Under the pieces are notes generated by a model. That model worked only from the letters and a program-made list of their open reading frames with translations. It was not told the origin of the DNA and did not search any database. From positions 372,001 through 436,000 of the forward strand of contig OY970196.1 in the NCBI GenBank assembly GCA_963708205.1: a stretch of 64,000 nt of DNA, in the 5' to 3' direction. The stretch's first letter is position 1; each line of letters opens with the position of its first letter. Source of the DNA: CAVYTF01 sp963708205 (lineage in GTDB: Bacteria > Bacteroidota > Bacteroidia > Chitinophagales > Chitinophagaceae). Of the stretch, positions 36,871 through 46,215 are shown piece by piece. Made by a program: the position numbers and the translations under genes.

Positions 36871-36898
36871 AAAAATCCTGCCTGATGCAGGACTTTTT
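36871..36898 (-). terminator. Intrinsic terminator after DUF4331 gene
   Basis: On the minus strand a 6-bp stem (TCCTGC/GCAGGA) with a 5-nt loop is followed by six T residues, starting about 20 nt after the DUF4331 stop. It could reduce transcription into the downstream TPR and HupE genes. Confidence 0.8.
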
Positions 36899-36918
36899 AT
36901 AAATCTGTTACTTATTAT

Positions 36919-38994
36919 TTATTGTTTCTCTACACGCAATGATTGTTGTACCTGACCACCAACAATTACATTTACAAAATATATTCCTTTTGTAAGACTG
37001 CTGTTTCCAAACTGCACATTATAAGTGCCGGCATCTTGTCGCTTGCTTATCAATGTTTGCACAGCTTTTCCAGCCATATTATAAACAACCACACTCACAT
37101 CAGACGTCTTCGTAATTCTATACTTCACTGTGCTTGTGCTGGTGAAAGGATTAGGATAAGCTATTGCAATATTTTGCGGAGCAGAAATACCTAGTTTTTG
37201 CATTGGTTGATATGCCTGTCCGATAGGCCTGTTGCTTGCACCCGCAGGCATTGCGCAACTGCAAATATGATCGCCAGCCCAAGGCACCTGCTCATATGGA
37301 AAGAATTCTCTGAATGAAGTATCATTTGCATTTACGCCTGTGCTATAAGTCAATACATTCACAAGGTCTGGAGTTACAGGAGATGAACCTTGAACATAAT
37401 CATCATACCACAAACCGATCGCAGCTAAAACCACGCCACTAACGGCTTGCAGCTCAATGCGGGTAACATCATCTTCCAATCTTCTTCCGTTAGGAAAGCC
37501 ATCCATGTTAGGAATGAATTGAAGCGTGTCGCTTCCATTATACGCAGAATTTGTTAAGCCTAACACTGCTGCTTCAACCAATCCTTCAGAACTAAAATTA
37601 GGATCAGTACGAGGTGTCGCAGGAACAGCCATGTTCAGGCGAAGCATATCTCCTATCACCGGTAAAAAGTTATTGATAAAAGGTTTGCCAACTGCCAACG
37701 GGTTTCCGGTTGGTTTGCCTGTTGCTAATTGATAAGGCGCAAGATTTGGCACACCTGTATTGAATATCGGCCAAATATCTACAGAGCGTGGCGAATTTGC
37801 TGCGGGTAATAAAACTCCTCCGTAAGCATTTTCTGCTAATGCAGTACCATTCAACGCGGAGTTGCCTTTTAACGGATATAATCCATTTTGTCCATCACCA
37901 AAACCATAAGCTCCTAAAGAATTTCTTTGAATGCGTAATTGTGAAAAAGCCGGAACAGCATTGCCAAATTGCGTTGTATCCATGTACAATGCTAACTCAG
38001 GATTGTAAAAATAATTTCCAAAAGTTGAGATGTGCGCATAATCCTGGTATGGTGTAAGTGAATTCCAGTAATCTTTAACACCAATAGGGTTCACAGCTTC
38101 ATTTGTCAAAGGCATTCCAAGTCTAGAAACCTGTACCCAATCACCTTTTTCAGTTTCAGTGCCATCGCCATTCAATACACGAATGCTTTGTCTGCTTGCA
38201 GATGCCCAAACACCAATTACATAATCAGGATCAAGAATGTTCTTTGCTAATCTTCCTGATTTATGATCTTTCTGTAGAGTTGAAATATCAATTTGCATTG
38301 CGATAGTTGAAACGTTCATACATTTCAAACCATCCTGTGGTGTACCATTTTGACGAGGTGCATTTCCCAAATCAAAAATACCTCCAAGGTCAACAAAGAA
38401 TGGATCATCAACAGGTCCGCAAAATACTTTTTCTCCCGAAGTTGCTTTGGTTATATCTCCGTCAGCAAGATCTTTATAATTACTTGCGCCAAGACCAACA
38501 GGACTTTGTATAGATCTTGCACCAATGTTATAAGGAGGCACAACACCATTTGAAATAACTGTCGTAAAAGATTTTCCGCCATTCATACTTCTTTCTAAAG
38601 TATAAGTGGTTTTAAGATTTTCTTTTCCTAAACGAATGTTGAAAAATGTTGTAGGATCTTCATTGGTTTTATGGAAGGTAAAACGGTAAGTGATGTCATC
38701 CGATGTGGTGTTTGCCGGATTGTTTTTAATGTGAATTTCATAGCGGATATTTTCTCCAAAATTGTAATAATTCGGTCCTCCGAATGGCAATTGAAACGGA
38801 ACATAATTGGCAATAATGCAGATTTTCTCCGGATCGTTTGGTGTACGAAACGCATACACATCTGTGTTATCAGCCAATGGATCATTAGAGATCATCGGCG
38901 CCTCTCTGTGGCTCGATGACATTAGACCAGCTGCAAGCGCAGCTAATCCAATCAAGGGGAGCATCCCCCGTTTTAGAATAAATTTTAGTTGCAT
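36919..38994 (-). CDS. DUF4331 protein with type IX sorting domain
   Basis: This 691-residue secreted protein has a signal peptide (about residues 1-26) followed by SSHREAPMISNDPLADNTDVYAF, the hallmark of DUF4331. The DUF4331 body (about 27-580) is repeated-motif beta/alpha; the last about 80 residues are a type IX secretion C-terminal sorting domain (AYPNPFTSTSTVKYRI, then GKAVQTLI, GTYNVQF and GIYFVNVIVGGQ). It should be exported through the T9SS and attached to the cell surface. Cys pair CSCAM is near residue 588. The neighbours HupE, TPR and a divergent TonB receptor suggest ligand or metal uptake. Function of DUF4331 is not known. Confidence 0.9.
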   Translation of the reverse strand: MQLKFILKRGMLPLIGLAALAAGLMSSSHREAPMISNDPLADNTDVYAFRTPNDPEKICIIANYVPFQLPFGGPNYYNFGENIRYEIHIKNNPANTTSDDITYRFTFHKTNEDPTTFFNIRLGKENLKTTYTLERSMNGGKSFTTVISNGVVPPYNIGARSIQSPVGLGASNYKDLADGDITKATSGEKVFCGPVDDPFFVDLGGIFDLGNAPRQNGTPQDGLKCMNVSTIAMQIDISTLQKDHKSGRLAKNILDPDYVIGVWASASRQSIRVLNGDGTETEKGDWVQVSRLGMPLTNEAVNPIGVKDYWNSLTPYQDYAHISTFGNYFYNPELALYMDTTQFGNAVPAFSQLRIQRNSLGAYGFGDGQNGLYPLKGNSALNGTALAENAYGGVLLPAANSPRSVDIWPIFNTGVPNLAPYQLATGKPTGNPLAVGKPFINNFLPVIGDMLRLNMAVPATPRTDPNFSSEGLVEAAVLGLTNSAYNGSDTLQFIPNMDGFPNGRRLEDDVTRIELQAVSGVVLAAIGLWYDDYVQGSSPVTPDLVNVLTYSTGVNANDTSFREFFPYEQVPWAGDHICSCAMPAGASNRPIGQAYQPMQKLGISAPQNIAIAYPNPFTSTSTVKYRITKTSDVSVVVYNMAGKAVQTLISKRQDAGTYNVQFGNSSLTKGIYFVNVIVGGQVQQSLRVEKQ

Positions 38995-39234
38995 AAAATT
39001 GTTTTTAATTTTTAGTGAAGTTTGTTTTTGAGAAGAATCTTGTTTGAAGATTTTCGCGTTAACATCAGGTACGATAAAATGTTAAAACAGGATTGATTTC
39101 TTTTAAAACTTTCTTAAATCTATAAACTCCTGTTCAACGTAAGTCTTCTTGTTGAGGAAAAGAATGTTTAAAAAATTAAAGACTAAACAAGAAATTTAAA
39201 TAAAAAATATTTTTAAGAACTTTTACGAGAATTA

Positions 39235-39597
39235 ATGAAATTTCCAGTTGCATATTATCTTTTGCTTTTGTACACAAGCGTTATGTTTAGTCCAACAATA
39301 CCTTTGGTAAAAGATGCAATCGCCCACACTTTTGCCGCAGCTTATCACATAGCAACTGTGCATGCAAAATATGGCAACAATCATCTTGAAAAAGAGCTTG
39401 CAAACACAAGCGATGCACAATCAAAAAATCAGGGAAGCGAAAAACAACTGGAACTTTTTGCTGTTCACATCACCACAAAAAATACAGAAGATATTTGTTT
39501 GATAAAAAATTGTAAGAAAGCTTATTCTTTTTTTAGTGAAGCCAAAATACTACCTATCGTTTTAACCATTATTGCTCCTCCTCCAAAAACTATTTAA
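39235..39597 (+). CDS. Small exported His-containing protein beside TonB receptor
   Basis: The 120-residue product has an N-terminal hydrophobic segment (about residues 5-22) and then HTFAAAYHIATVHAKYGNNHLEKEL, a His-rich stretch like those of small Bacteroidota proteins found next to TonB receptors. Two cysteines (CLIKNCKK) and a Pro-rich tail (APPPKTI) follow. No database family is assigned here. It is 97 bp upstream of a TonB-dependent receptor and divergent from DUF4331, so it probably belongs to this locus. An overlapping ORF on the opposite strand is a shadow. Confidence 0.68.
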   Translation: MKFPVAYYLLLLYTSVMFSPTIPLVKDAIAHTFAAAYHIATVHAKYGNNHLEKELANTSDAQSKNQGSEKQLELFAVHITTKNTEDICLIKNCKKAYSFFSEAKILPIVLTIIAPPPKTI

Positions 39598-39693
39598 GAG
39601 TATAAGAAGTTTTCTGCATGTTGAATTTACAGTCAACATATGTCTAATTATTTAGACTCCAGGGAATTGTTTTCATTCTCCTAAAAAAATTCC

Positions 39694-41976
39694 ATGACCA
39701 AAATTTTTACGCTGATGCTTTGCATCTGCATGCTAAGCTCCTACCCCATTTTTGCGCAATCTTTAAAGGGAAGAGTTATTGATGCCACAACAAAAGAACC
39801 GCTGGAACTAGCTGTAGTAAAGGATTACAGAACAGGAACCGATTATTATACAGATAAAGAAGGAAATTTTGTCGTGAAGAATAGTAGTGAAAACGACTCA
39901 ATAAAAATATCATTCATCGGGTATCAATCACAAACCTTTTTGATTGAAAAAAATTCTCAACTTTTAAAGATAGAATTGGAAAGAGGAAATGTAGATCTGA
40001 AGGATGTGGTTATTACATCACACACAAATAACTTAACAACAGAACGCGCGCTTACTGCAATTGATCTGAACATGCAGCCTGTAAAATCTGCCCAGGATCT
40101 CATGCGGCTTGTGCCAGGTTTATTCATTGCACAACAAGTTGGCGGCGGCAAAGCTGAACAGATCTTTTTGCGCGGCTTCGATGCAGATCATGGAACGGAT
40201 GTGAATGTTTCTGTTGATGGACTGCAGGTAAATTTACCTTCACAGGCGCATGGTCAGGGATGGGCTGATTTGCATTATGTGATCCCTGAAACTGTTGGCA
40301 GCTATGACTTTGGCAAAGGTCCTTATTACACAAACAAAGGAGATTTTACTACTGCCGGATTTGTTGGTTACAATACAATCAATGTGCTTGACAAGAGTAT
40401 GTTTAAAATAGAAGGCGGAGAATTCAACACGCTGAGAGCCGTGGCCATGCTGGATTTGCTGAGCACCAAAGCAAAAGAAAAAGGGCAAAGCGCGTACATT
40501 GCCGGAGAAGCCTTGTACACGAATGGACCATTTGATTATCCACAGCATTTTACAAGATTTAATTTGATGGGAAAGTTTAATACACAACTTGGAAGCAGAA
40601 ATAAATTGAGTTTGATCATTACAAATTTTAATTCGAAATGGAGCGCTTCAGGTGAAATTCCAAACCGTGCTGTTTCGGAAGGTTATGTTCCTGATCGCTT
40701 TGGCGTTATTGATAGTGGGCAGGGTGGCAAAACAAATAAGACAATTGTCAATTTAAAACTGACATCTGTTTTCGCCAATAATTTCACGCTGGAAAACCAG
40801 GCATTTTATTTACACACCTATTTTAATCTCTTTACCAACTTCACTTTTTATTTAGTTGATTCAATCAACGGAGATGAATTTAACCAGCATGAAGTAAGAG
40901 ATGCTTTCGGGTACAATACAAAACTTACACATCAAAATTATTTTTCAAAAAGCACGCTGACATCCATTGCCGGTGCGGGTTTCAGGTATGATGCTACACA
41001 TCCGAGCTGGCTGGCACATTCATTAAACGGAGATTCTATTCTCAATTATTTACAGCTTGGCAACATCAAAGAAACAAACATCAATGCATACATTGATGAA
41101 ACGTTTGAAACAGGCAAATGGCTTTTCAACGCAGGTTTACGTTTTGATTATTTTAATTTTTATTATTTGAATTTGGCACCTACCTCTGATTCAGCAGCGA
41201 AGATCTATGAGGGTGTAAATACTTCACAGGGACAAAGCATTGTATGCCCGAAGTTTAATGTGCAATACACTTTGAACAATAAAATTCAGTTGTATGTAAA
41301 AACAGGAAAAGGATTTCATTCAAATGATGCGCGTGTTGTTATAGCAAATGAAGGCTATCAAATTTTGCCTGCTGCTTATGGCGCAGATCTGGGCATCAAC
41401 TGGAAACCTGCACCACGACTGTTTATCAACACAGCGTTGTGGTATCTTTTCTTGCAGCAGGAATTTACGTATGGTTCTGATTACGGAGATGAAAGTGTGC
41501 AGCCCGGCGGAAAAACAGTGCGAAAAGGAATTGATTTTTCTGCACGTTATCAATTCAATGATTGGCTTTATGGTAACCTTAATTTAAACTACGCAATGCC
41601 AAGAGCGCTGGATGTTCCGGATAGTGAAAAATATCTTCCCACAGCGCCAACATTTACAAGCACTGCAGGATTATTTTTTAAATTCAAAGATGGTTTTAAT
41701 GGTGGCATAAGTTACCGTTACCTACACAACAGGCCTGCAAATGCAGATTATAGTTTGGTGGCTAAAGGATACTTTATTACAGACCTGACAGTAAACTATA
41801 CAAATAAAAAATATGAGATTGGACTGGCAATTGAAAATTTGTTTAACCAGGTTTGGTATGAGTCCCAGGTTGAATATGTTTCAAGATTGAAATATGAAAC
41901 CAGCGCGGTTGATGAAGTAAGTTATACAGCCGGCGTACCCTTTTTTGCCAAGCTGAAACTTGCTGTGTTTTTTTAA
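39694..41976 (+). CDS. TonB-dependent outer-membrane receptor
   Basis: The 760-residue protein has a signal peptide (about residues 1-21), a carboxypeptidase-regulatory-like beta domain (about 23-105: LKGRVIDATTKEPLEL), a plug domain (about 110-230: SAQDLMRLVPGLFIAQ, then IFLRGFDADHGTDVNVSVDG) and a C-terminal 22-strand-type barrel ending in an aromatic residue (LAVFF). It is energised by TonB-ExbBD to import a ligand. The His-rich stretch SQAHGQGWADLHYVIPE in the plug and the neighbouring HupE/DUF4331 genes suggest metal or a metal complex; that is inference. Confidence 0.92.
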   Translation: MTKIFTLMLCICMLSSYPIFAQSLKGRVIDATTKEPLELAVVKDYRTGTDYYTDKEGNFVVKNSSENDSIKISFIGYQSQTFLIEKNSQLLKIELERGNVDLKDVVITSHTNNLTTERALTAIDLNMQPVKSAQDLMRLVPGLFIAQQVGGGKAEQIFLRGFDADHGTDVNVSVDGLQVNLPSQAHGQGWADLHYVIPETVGSYDFGKGPYYTNKGDFTTAGFVGYNTINVLDKSMFKIEGGEFNTLRAVAMLDLLSTKAKEKGQSAYIAGEALYTNGPFDYPQHFTRFNLMGKFNTQLGSRNKLSLIITNFNSKWSASGEIPNRAVSEGYVPDRFGVIDSGQGGKTNKTIVNLKLTSVFANNFTLENQAFYLHTYFNLFTNFTFYLVDSINGDEFNQHEVRDAFGYNTKLTHQNYFSKSTLTSIAGAGFRYDATHPSWLAHSLNGDSILNYLQLGNIKETNINAYIDETFETGKWLFNAGLRFDYFNFYYLNLAPTSDSAAKIYEGVNTSQGQSIVCPKFNVQYTLNNKIQLYVKTGKGFHSNDARVVIANEGYQILPAAYGADLGINWKPAPRLFINTALWYLFLQQEFTYGSDYGDESVQPGGKTVRKGIDFSARYQFNDWLYGNLNLNYAMPRALDVPDSEKYLPTAPTFTSTAGLFFKFKDGFNGGISYRYLHNRPANADYSLVAKGYFITDLTVNYTNKKYEIGLAIENLFNQVWYESQVEYVSRLKYETSAVDEVSYTAGVPFFAKLKLAVFF

Positions 41977-41999
41977 CTTAATACCGTTCTCTTATATCC

Positions 42000-42028
42000 G
42001 GCGAAGTCACAAAGTTCGCCGAGTATGC
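42000..42028. repeat. 3'-end dispersed element R1, weak copy a
   Basis: GGCGAA and TTCGCC pair around a 9-nt loop and are followed by GAGTATG, which matches the hairpin end of the R1 family described in the findings. It lies 22 bp after the stop codon (minus direction) of the SnoaL-like gene. Confidence 0.5.
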
Positions 42029-42050
42029 GTTTGAAAATAAAGTGAGTAAT

Positions 42051-42503
42051 TTATTTTCCTGAATTAGGATAATTTATCCCGGGTCCAAAAAAACACTCGT
42101 ATGATTTAATTTTCCCGTCTTTTAACTTAAAATAATCACAGTTACGAAATAATTTGCCCGCCATTGTCCAGCCATTATAGATTACAAAGGCATCATCTCC
42201 ATTTACAATAAACTTATCCAGATCAAATCGTTTTATCTTATAGGCATTTGGCCAGCATCTATCTTTAAAAACCTTTACATTAATATGATCATCAAGCGGA
42301 CTGGTGAAAGTAAACCCGTCTGCAAGAATTTGCTCCATCAAATTCCAATCTTTTTTCTCAAAAGCCGTGTAATAAGCTTTAACGACTTTTTCGTTTTGTA
42401 AGTTTGGGGATGTTGCTTCGTGAGATGTTTGGGCAAATGCTGCCAGGCTGGAAAAGGCAAGGCATACAAAAAAGATTTTGCCAAATAGAGTACTCATTTT
42501 CAT
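42051..42503 (-). CDS. Exported SnoaL/NTF2-like protein
   Basis: The 150-residue protein has a signal peptide (about residues 1-24, ending AFAQ) and an NTF2/SnoaL-like cone fold: VVKAYYTAFEKKDWNLMEQILADGFTFTSPLDD, then DAFVIYNGW and FKLKDGKIKSYECFF. Such proteins are small-molecule binding or isomerase-like; many are orphan. It stands alone between the TonB receptor and a permease gene. Confidence 0.82.
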   Translation of the reverse strand: MKMSTLFGKIFFVCLAFSSLAAFAQTSHEATSPNLQNEKVVKAYYTAFEKKDWNLMEQILADGFTFTSPLDDHINVKVFKDRCWPNAYKIKRFDLDKFIVNGDDAFVIYNGWTMAGKLFRNCDYFKLKDGKIKSYECFFGPGINYPNSGK

Positions 42504-42614
42504 AATTTTTTGTTTTGATGTTGTGGCAATCGTGAGATGAAAATAGGCGGTTTTATTTATAGACAGTACAAACGAATATATAGTTGCAGCCGAATTGCAC
42601 TCATCGATGCTATG

Positions 42615-43997
42615 CTAATGCTGCGCCTTGTCTGCCCCGCTTGCAGCAATACTTTTGTTGGAATCCGTTGTCTCACTCAATAATTTCGATAATTGTATTT
42701 TATTATTCAGCCATTTTGTAACCAAATAAATAACAACAATAACGGCTATGAATATCAGGGTTGAAATAATCTCCCATTTGCTTAAACTTGAAAGTAACCA
42801 TATGATGGCGGCAATCCCAATTAAAGGTGTAACCCATCCTCCCGGTGCTTTGAAGAGTTTTTCATCTGTTGTCTTCTTTCTTCGCAGTTTGATGGTAGCT
42901 AAAATAACTGCAAGATACACAAGCAATATAATGGCGCTTGCCATGATGGCTAATTGCTGAAAGCCTCCGCAAATGGAAAAAATAAATATCAGTAAGCCAT
43001 AAGTTATTACAGCAAGGTATGGTGTTGCAAACTTAGGATGAACCTTACTGAGATATTTTGGAAATAACCCATCATTTGCCCCGGCAAATAAAGATCGCGG
43101 TGTACATAATATATCGAGTGTTACATTTCCAAAACATGAAAGAGCAGCGCAAAGCAATAGAATAGTTGCACCTACAGGTCCTATTATTTTATCAGCAACT
43201 GCAGCTAACGGAGCATTTTTAAATAAAGTCATCTGCGCCCCCAATACACCTTGTGCAATTGTTTGTAACAGTATATATATCACCAGCACCACTATGCCTG
43301 CAATACAAATACTGAGCGGCACAGAGCGTTGTGGATTTTTAATTTCCCCGCTAGCACCCAGCGAGATTTCAAAACCGGCAAAGGCAAAAAATAAAATAAG
43401 TGTCGTATCACCAAAACTTTTAAGAGATGGTAAATGCTCCCAGTGCAGGTAAGCTGCGCTTACTTTACTGAAGCCGAAAATAATAATACCAAGCAGCGGA
43501 AGTAATTTTATAATAGTAATTATTTTCACAGCGTTAGCGCCTTCTTTTGCGCCATATACATTTATTACTATCATTATTGCTGTAAGAATAAAAAAAAATA
43601 ATCCACGTATCAATGGATCTGAAAACACCGGAAATAAAACGCTGAGTGAATCTGCAATTATATTCATCAATGCAGCGCTGCCGATAATACCCCATCCAAA
43701 AAAATACATCCAGTTAATAACATAGCCCGCAAAATGGCCAAAGGTTGCTTCGACATAAGCATACGAGCCGCCACTGGTAATAATACGGCTCCCGATCTCT
43801 GCATAGCAAAGCATAATAGCTGCCAGCAGAATGCCACAAAATATATAGGCAAATATGCTGAATGCACCTAACTCTGCACCAACGATTGCAGGAAGTGCAA
43901 AAATTCCTGCACCAATTACGCCGCTTATGATTGAAAGTGTAAGTGCAGGTACACCAATAACACGTTTTAAACCTTCATCAGCATTTGCAGTTGGCAT
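42615..43997 (-). CDS. APC-family amino-acid permease
   Basis: The 460-residue protein has about 12 membrane segments and APC-superfamily landmarks: GVIGAGIFALP at about residues 20-30, ITSGGSYAYVEATFG at about 72-86 and FFAFAGFEISLGASGEI at about 200-216. It is a secondary transporter for an amino acid or amine. The C-terminal tail (about residues 435-460) is polar and cytoplasmic. No metabolic partner is adjacent, so the substrate is unknown. Confidence 0.9.
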   Translation of the reverse strand: MPTANADEGLKRVIGVPALTLSIISGVIGAGIFALPAIVGAELGAFSIFAYIFCGILLAAIMLCYAEIGSRIITSGGSYAYVEATFGHFAGYVINWMYFFGWGIIGSAALMNIIADSLSVLFPVFSDPLIRGLFFFILTAIMIVINVYGAKEGANAVKIITIIKLLPLLGIIIFGFSKVSAAYLHWEHLPSLKSFGDTTLILFFAFAGFEISLGASGEIKNPQRSVPLSICIAGIVVLVIYILLQTIAQGVLGAQMTLFKNAPLAAVADKIIGPVGATILLLCAALSCFGNVTLDILCTPRSLFAGANDGLFPKYLSKVHPKFATPYLAVITYGLLIFIFSICGGFQQLAIMASAIILLVYLAVILATIKLRRKKTTDEKLFKAPGGWVTPLIGIAAIIWLLSSLSKWEIISTLIFIAVIVVIYLVTKWLNNKIQLSKLLSETTDSNKSIAASGADKAQH

Positions 43998-44072
43998 GGT
44001 TGGTTAATTTGGTTGATGAATTAATTTTTTAAAGGATGAAGTTCTTAATGGCTGCTAACCCAAAATTCCTCT

Positions 44073-44140
44073 TATTCTACGCAATTCCAAATTTCTATTT
44101 ATAAAGGCAGCCCTGGTTGAAAAGTGAGACGAGTATGTGA
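44073..44140. repeat. 3'-end dispersed element R1, copy b
   Basis: The segment contains ACGCAATTCCAAATTTCTAT and ends GTGAGACGAGTATGTGA, both matching R1. It ends 2 bp before the stop codon (minus direction) of the response-regulator gene. Confidence 0.65.
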
Positions 44141-44142
44141 AT

Positions 44143-44535
44143 TTACTGGCAATATTTTATCATTTCAGTTACTACATTTTTATAGGAATATAAATTTGAA
44201 GGTTTAGTAATTAATTCAGTATTGTATTTTTTAAAGAAATCTTTATCATCCCGATTTACAGATGTTGTAAAAATGACAAGTTCCAAATCTTGAAATACGG
44301 GCTCGGTCTTAATTTTTTTAAAAGTTTTTTTTCCATCGAGGTAAGGCATATTGATATCCAAAATAACAAGGCAGGGAAGTTTGTCGTGGTTATTTTTTAC
44401 TCTTTCTAAATAATCAATAGCCTTCAGTCCATTTTCTACTACCACCACCTCAATCTCAGGCGACATTGATTTTACTGTTTCAACAAGCAAGTCACTATCT
44501 TCAATATCATCTTCGACGTATAAAATTTTTTTCAT
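44143..44535 (-). CDS. Single-domain response regulator
   Basis: This 130-residue CheY-type receiver has the acidic pair in YVEDDIEDS (about 6-14), the phospho-acceptor Asp in VILDINMP (about 59), Thr switch in VIFTTSV and Lys in ITKPSN. There is no output domain and no neighbouring kinase. It is the second orphan receiver in this window (the other is at 12974-13441) and the two are not close in sequence. Confidence 0.9.
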   Translation of the reverse strand: MKKILYVEDDIEDSDLLVETVKSMSPEIEVVVVENGLKAIDYLERVKNNHDKLPCLVILDINMPYLDGKKTFKKIKTEPVFQDLELVIFTTSVNRDDKDFFKKYNTELITKPSNLYSYKNVVTEMIKYCQ

Positions 44536-44631
44536 GGGTGAACATTTGAAATAAAATTACACTAAAAATTAATTGAAGATCGAAGATAAAATTATTATTT
44601 CTCTTCGTCAATGTTGGTATTTTCACCAAAC

Positions 44632-44668
44632 AAATGCGGCGAAGTTGCAAACTTCACCGGGCATGGTC
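44632..44668. repeat. 3'-end dispersed element R1, copy c
   Basis: AAATGCGGCGAAGTTGCAAA followed by CTTCACCGGGCATGG is the best example of the R1 hairpin end: GGCGAAGTT and AACTTCACC can pair across a GCA loop with one mismatch. It lies 48 bp after the stop (minus direction) of the PqiA-like gene. Confidence 0.75.
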
Positions 44669-44716
44669 ATTTTGTGAAGGTTGTTTGTGTATTGAAGTTT
44701 GAAAATAATTCCTGCA

Positions 44717-46006
44717 TCATTCCTGCTTTTTACCTGTTATCATTTTTAATATTTGAGATAAAGCAAGTCCGTATAAAACAAAAATTACGAATACAATGTA
44801 ACCCGGCTGTAAGGCAGTGTCATTTGTAGTAATACTCGTAAGATTGGAAGTATGGATATTAAGGTTTGAAAGCTGACTTTCAATAATGCCGTTAAACCCG
44901 ATATAACTCATTAGAATAGCCACCACCATTACATCTGCCATACTCCATTTACTGGAATGAAATGCAAAGTAGTGAATGAACTTTCCTTTTGCCCATTTCT
45001 TATTGCTCAATAAATAAATAGATGCGCTGAGTAATTTAATAACAGGAAAAAATACACTAAAAATAAGGATGAGTACACCTACAGTCACCGTATCATATTT
45101 ATGTGTTCTCAGCAATATCATTACTACATCAAGAATACTTTTACTTTGAAAAAACAGCACCTGGTTCTTAAATGAGATCTTGCTGCCGAGTAAATAAAAG
45201 TCCAGGGATTTTATTCTTGCATCAACTTCAATCATTGTAGTGGTAAGACCGACATACAGAACAATGCCTGCAGAAATTATAGAGAGCATAAATACAATCG
45301 CAAATAATTCCGGATGCTTTCTTATCAGCCACCAAATAAAAAAGATCAGCAAAATACAGCCGATCATGCCAAAAGCATAGTTATAAGTTGTTTGGCGAAT
45401 GTTTCTTAAAAGAACAACGGTTTTGCTTTCGTATTGTGCATCAGTTGTTACTTTATATTTTCTGAAAATTGTATCCTTTGCAATTTTTGCCGCACTGCTG
45501 GCACTGTCATAAGTTTCCTGGCCCAATTGCGTCAGTTTGCTTTGCGCAAGATTTTCCAGTCTTGCTTTGCTCGAAGGATCCTCAACTTCTTCAATAATTT
45601 GGTGTGCAAAAACGGGCACTTGTTTGTGTATGTCATCAGTGTTTACGAAAACATCAAATGCAGCTTTCTTCAATTTATTGCCGACCGATTTTTGCGGCTT
45701 GTTGATCATGCTTACAGCCTTGTCGATTAATGCATTTAAAATTTGTTCAATTTCTTTTTCAAGGGCAGCAGTTTGTTCAGGAGTGAATTGAAAATTTTGA
45801 ATTTGTTGGGAAAGAATTATTACAATTTGATCGCGCCACTGGCTAACAGAAAGCAAACCGAAGGAAATATTATTAACAGTAGCAAAATCTCTCTTAACAG
45901 CTTCCTGCTGAGCCGAAAGGGTATGAACCTTATAACCACAATAACCTAATGCAACAATAATGGCACAAATGCCTGCAATAATTAAGAGTTTAAAGGTTTG
46001 TTTCAT
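44717..46006 (-). CDS. Paraquat-inducible protein A (PqiA) family membrane protein
   Basis: This 429-residue protein has one N-terminal membrane helix (about 7-27), then a large charged helical extracytoplasmic region (about 28-210), and a C-terminal four-helix PqiA domain (about 213-425) with the signature HSSKWSMADVMVVAILMSYI. PqiA proteins work with MCE proteins (PqiB) in envelope lipid transport. Here a single PqiA domain carries a long extra N-terminal region in place of the usual duplicated domain and cysteine clusters. It stands alone; the window's MCE gene is 34 kb away. Confidence 0.8.
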   Translation of the reverse strand: MKQTFKLLIIAGICAIIVALGYCGYKVHTLSAQQEAVKRDFATVNNISFGLLSVSQWRDQIVIILSQQIQNFQFTPEQTAALEKEIEQILNALIDKAVSMINKPQKSVGNKLKKAAFDVFVNTDDIHKQVPVFAHQIIEEVEDPSSKARLENLAQSKLTQLGQETYDSASSAAKIAKDTIFRKYKVTTDAQYESKTVVLLRNIRQTTYNYAFGMIGCILLIFFIWWLIRKHPELFAIVFMLSIISAGIVLYVGLTTTMIEVDARIKSLDFYLLGSKISFKNQVLFFQSKSILDVVMILLRTHKYDTVTVGVLILIFSVFFPVIKLLSASIYLLSNKKWAKGKFIHYFAFHSSKWSMADVMVVAILMSYIGFNGIIESQLSNLNIHTSNLTSITTNDTALQPGYIVFVIFVLYGLALSQILKMITGKKQE

Positions 46007-46163
46007 TTTTATGATCAGAAATTTTAATCAAAGCAACGCAAAATAATTTCATTTTTAGTATTGTATTATTCTATACCAAAATATACAGAACGTTGGTATT
46101 TCTTCTCCACATAGTCTGCCAAATGTTTGTGTAATGACTTTGCAAAGAATAATAATTTTTCTT

Positions 46164-46200
46164 TAGATGCGCCGAAGTTGCAAACTGAGATGGAGGTGAG
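46164..46200. repeat. 3'-end dispersed element R1, copy d
   Basis: TAGATGCGCCGAAGTTGCAA followed by ACTGAGATGGAGGTGAG matches R1. It ends 15 bp before the stop codon (minus direction) of the VOC gene. Confidence 0.7.
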
Positions 46201-46215
46201 TTCGGAATTGTAATT

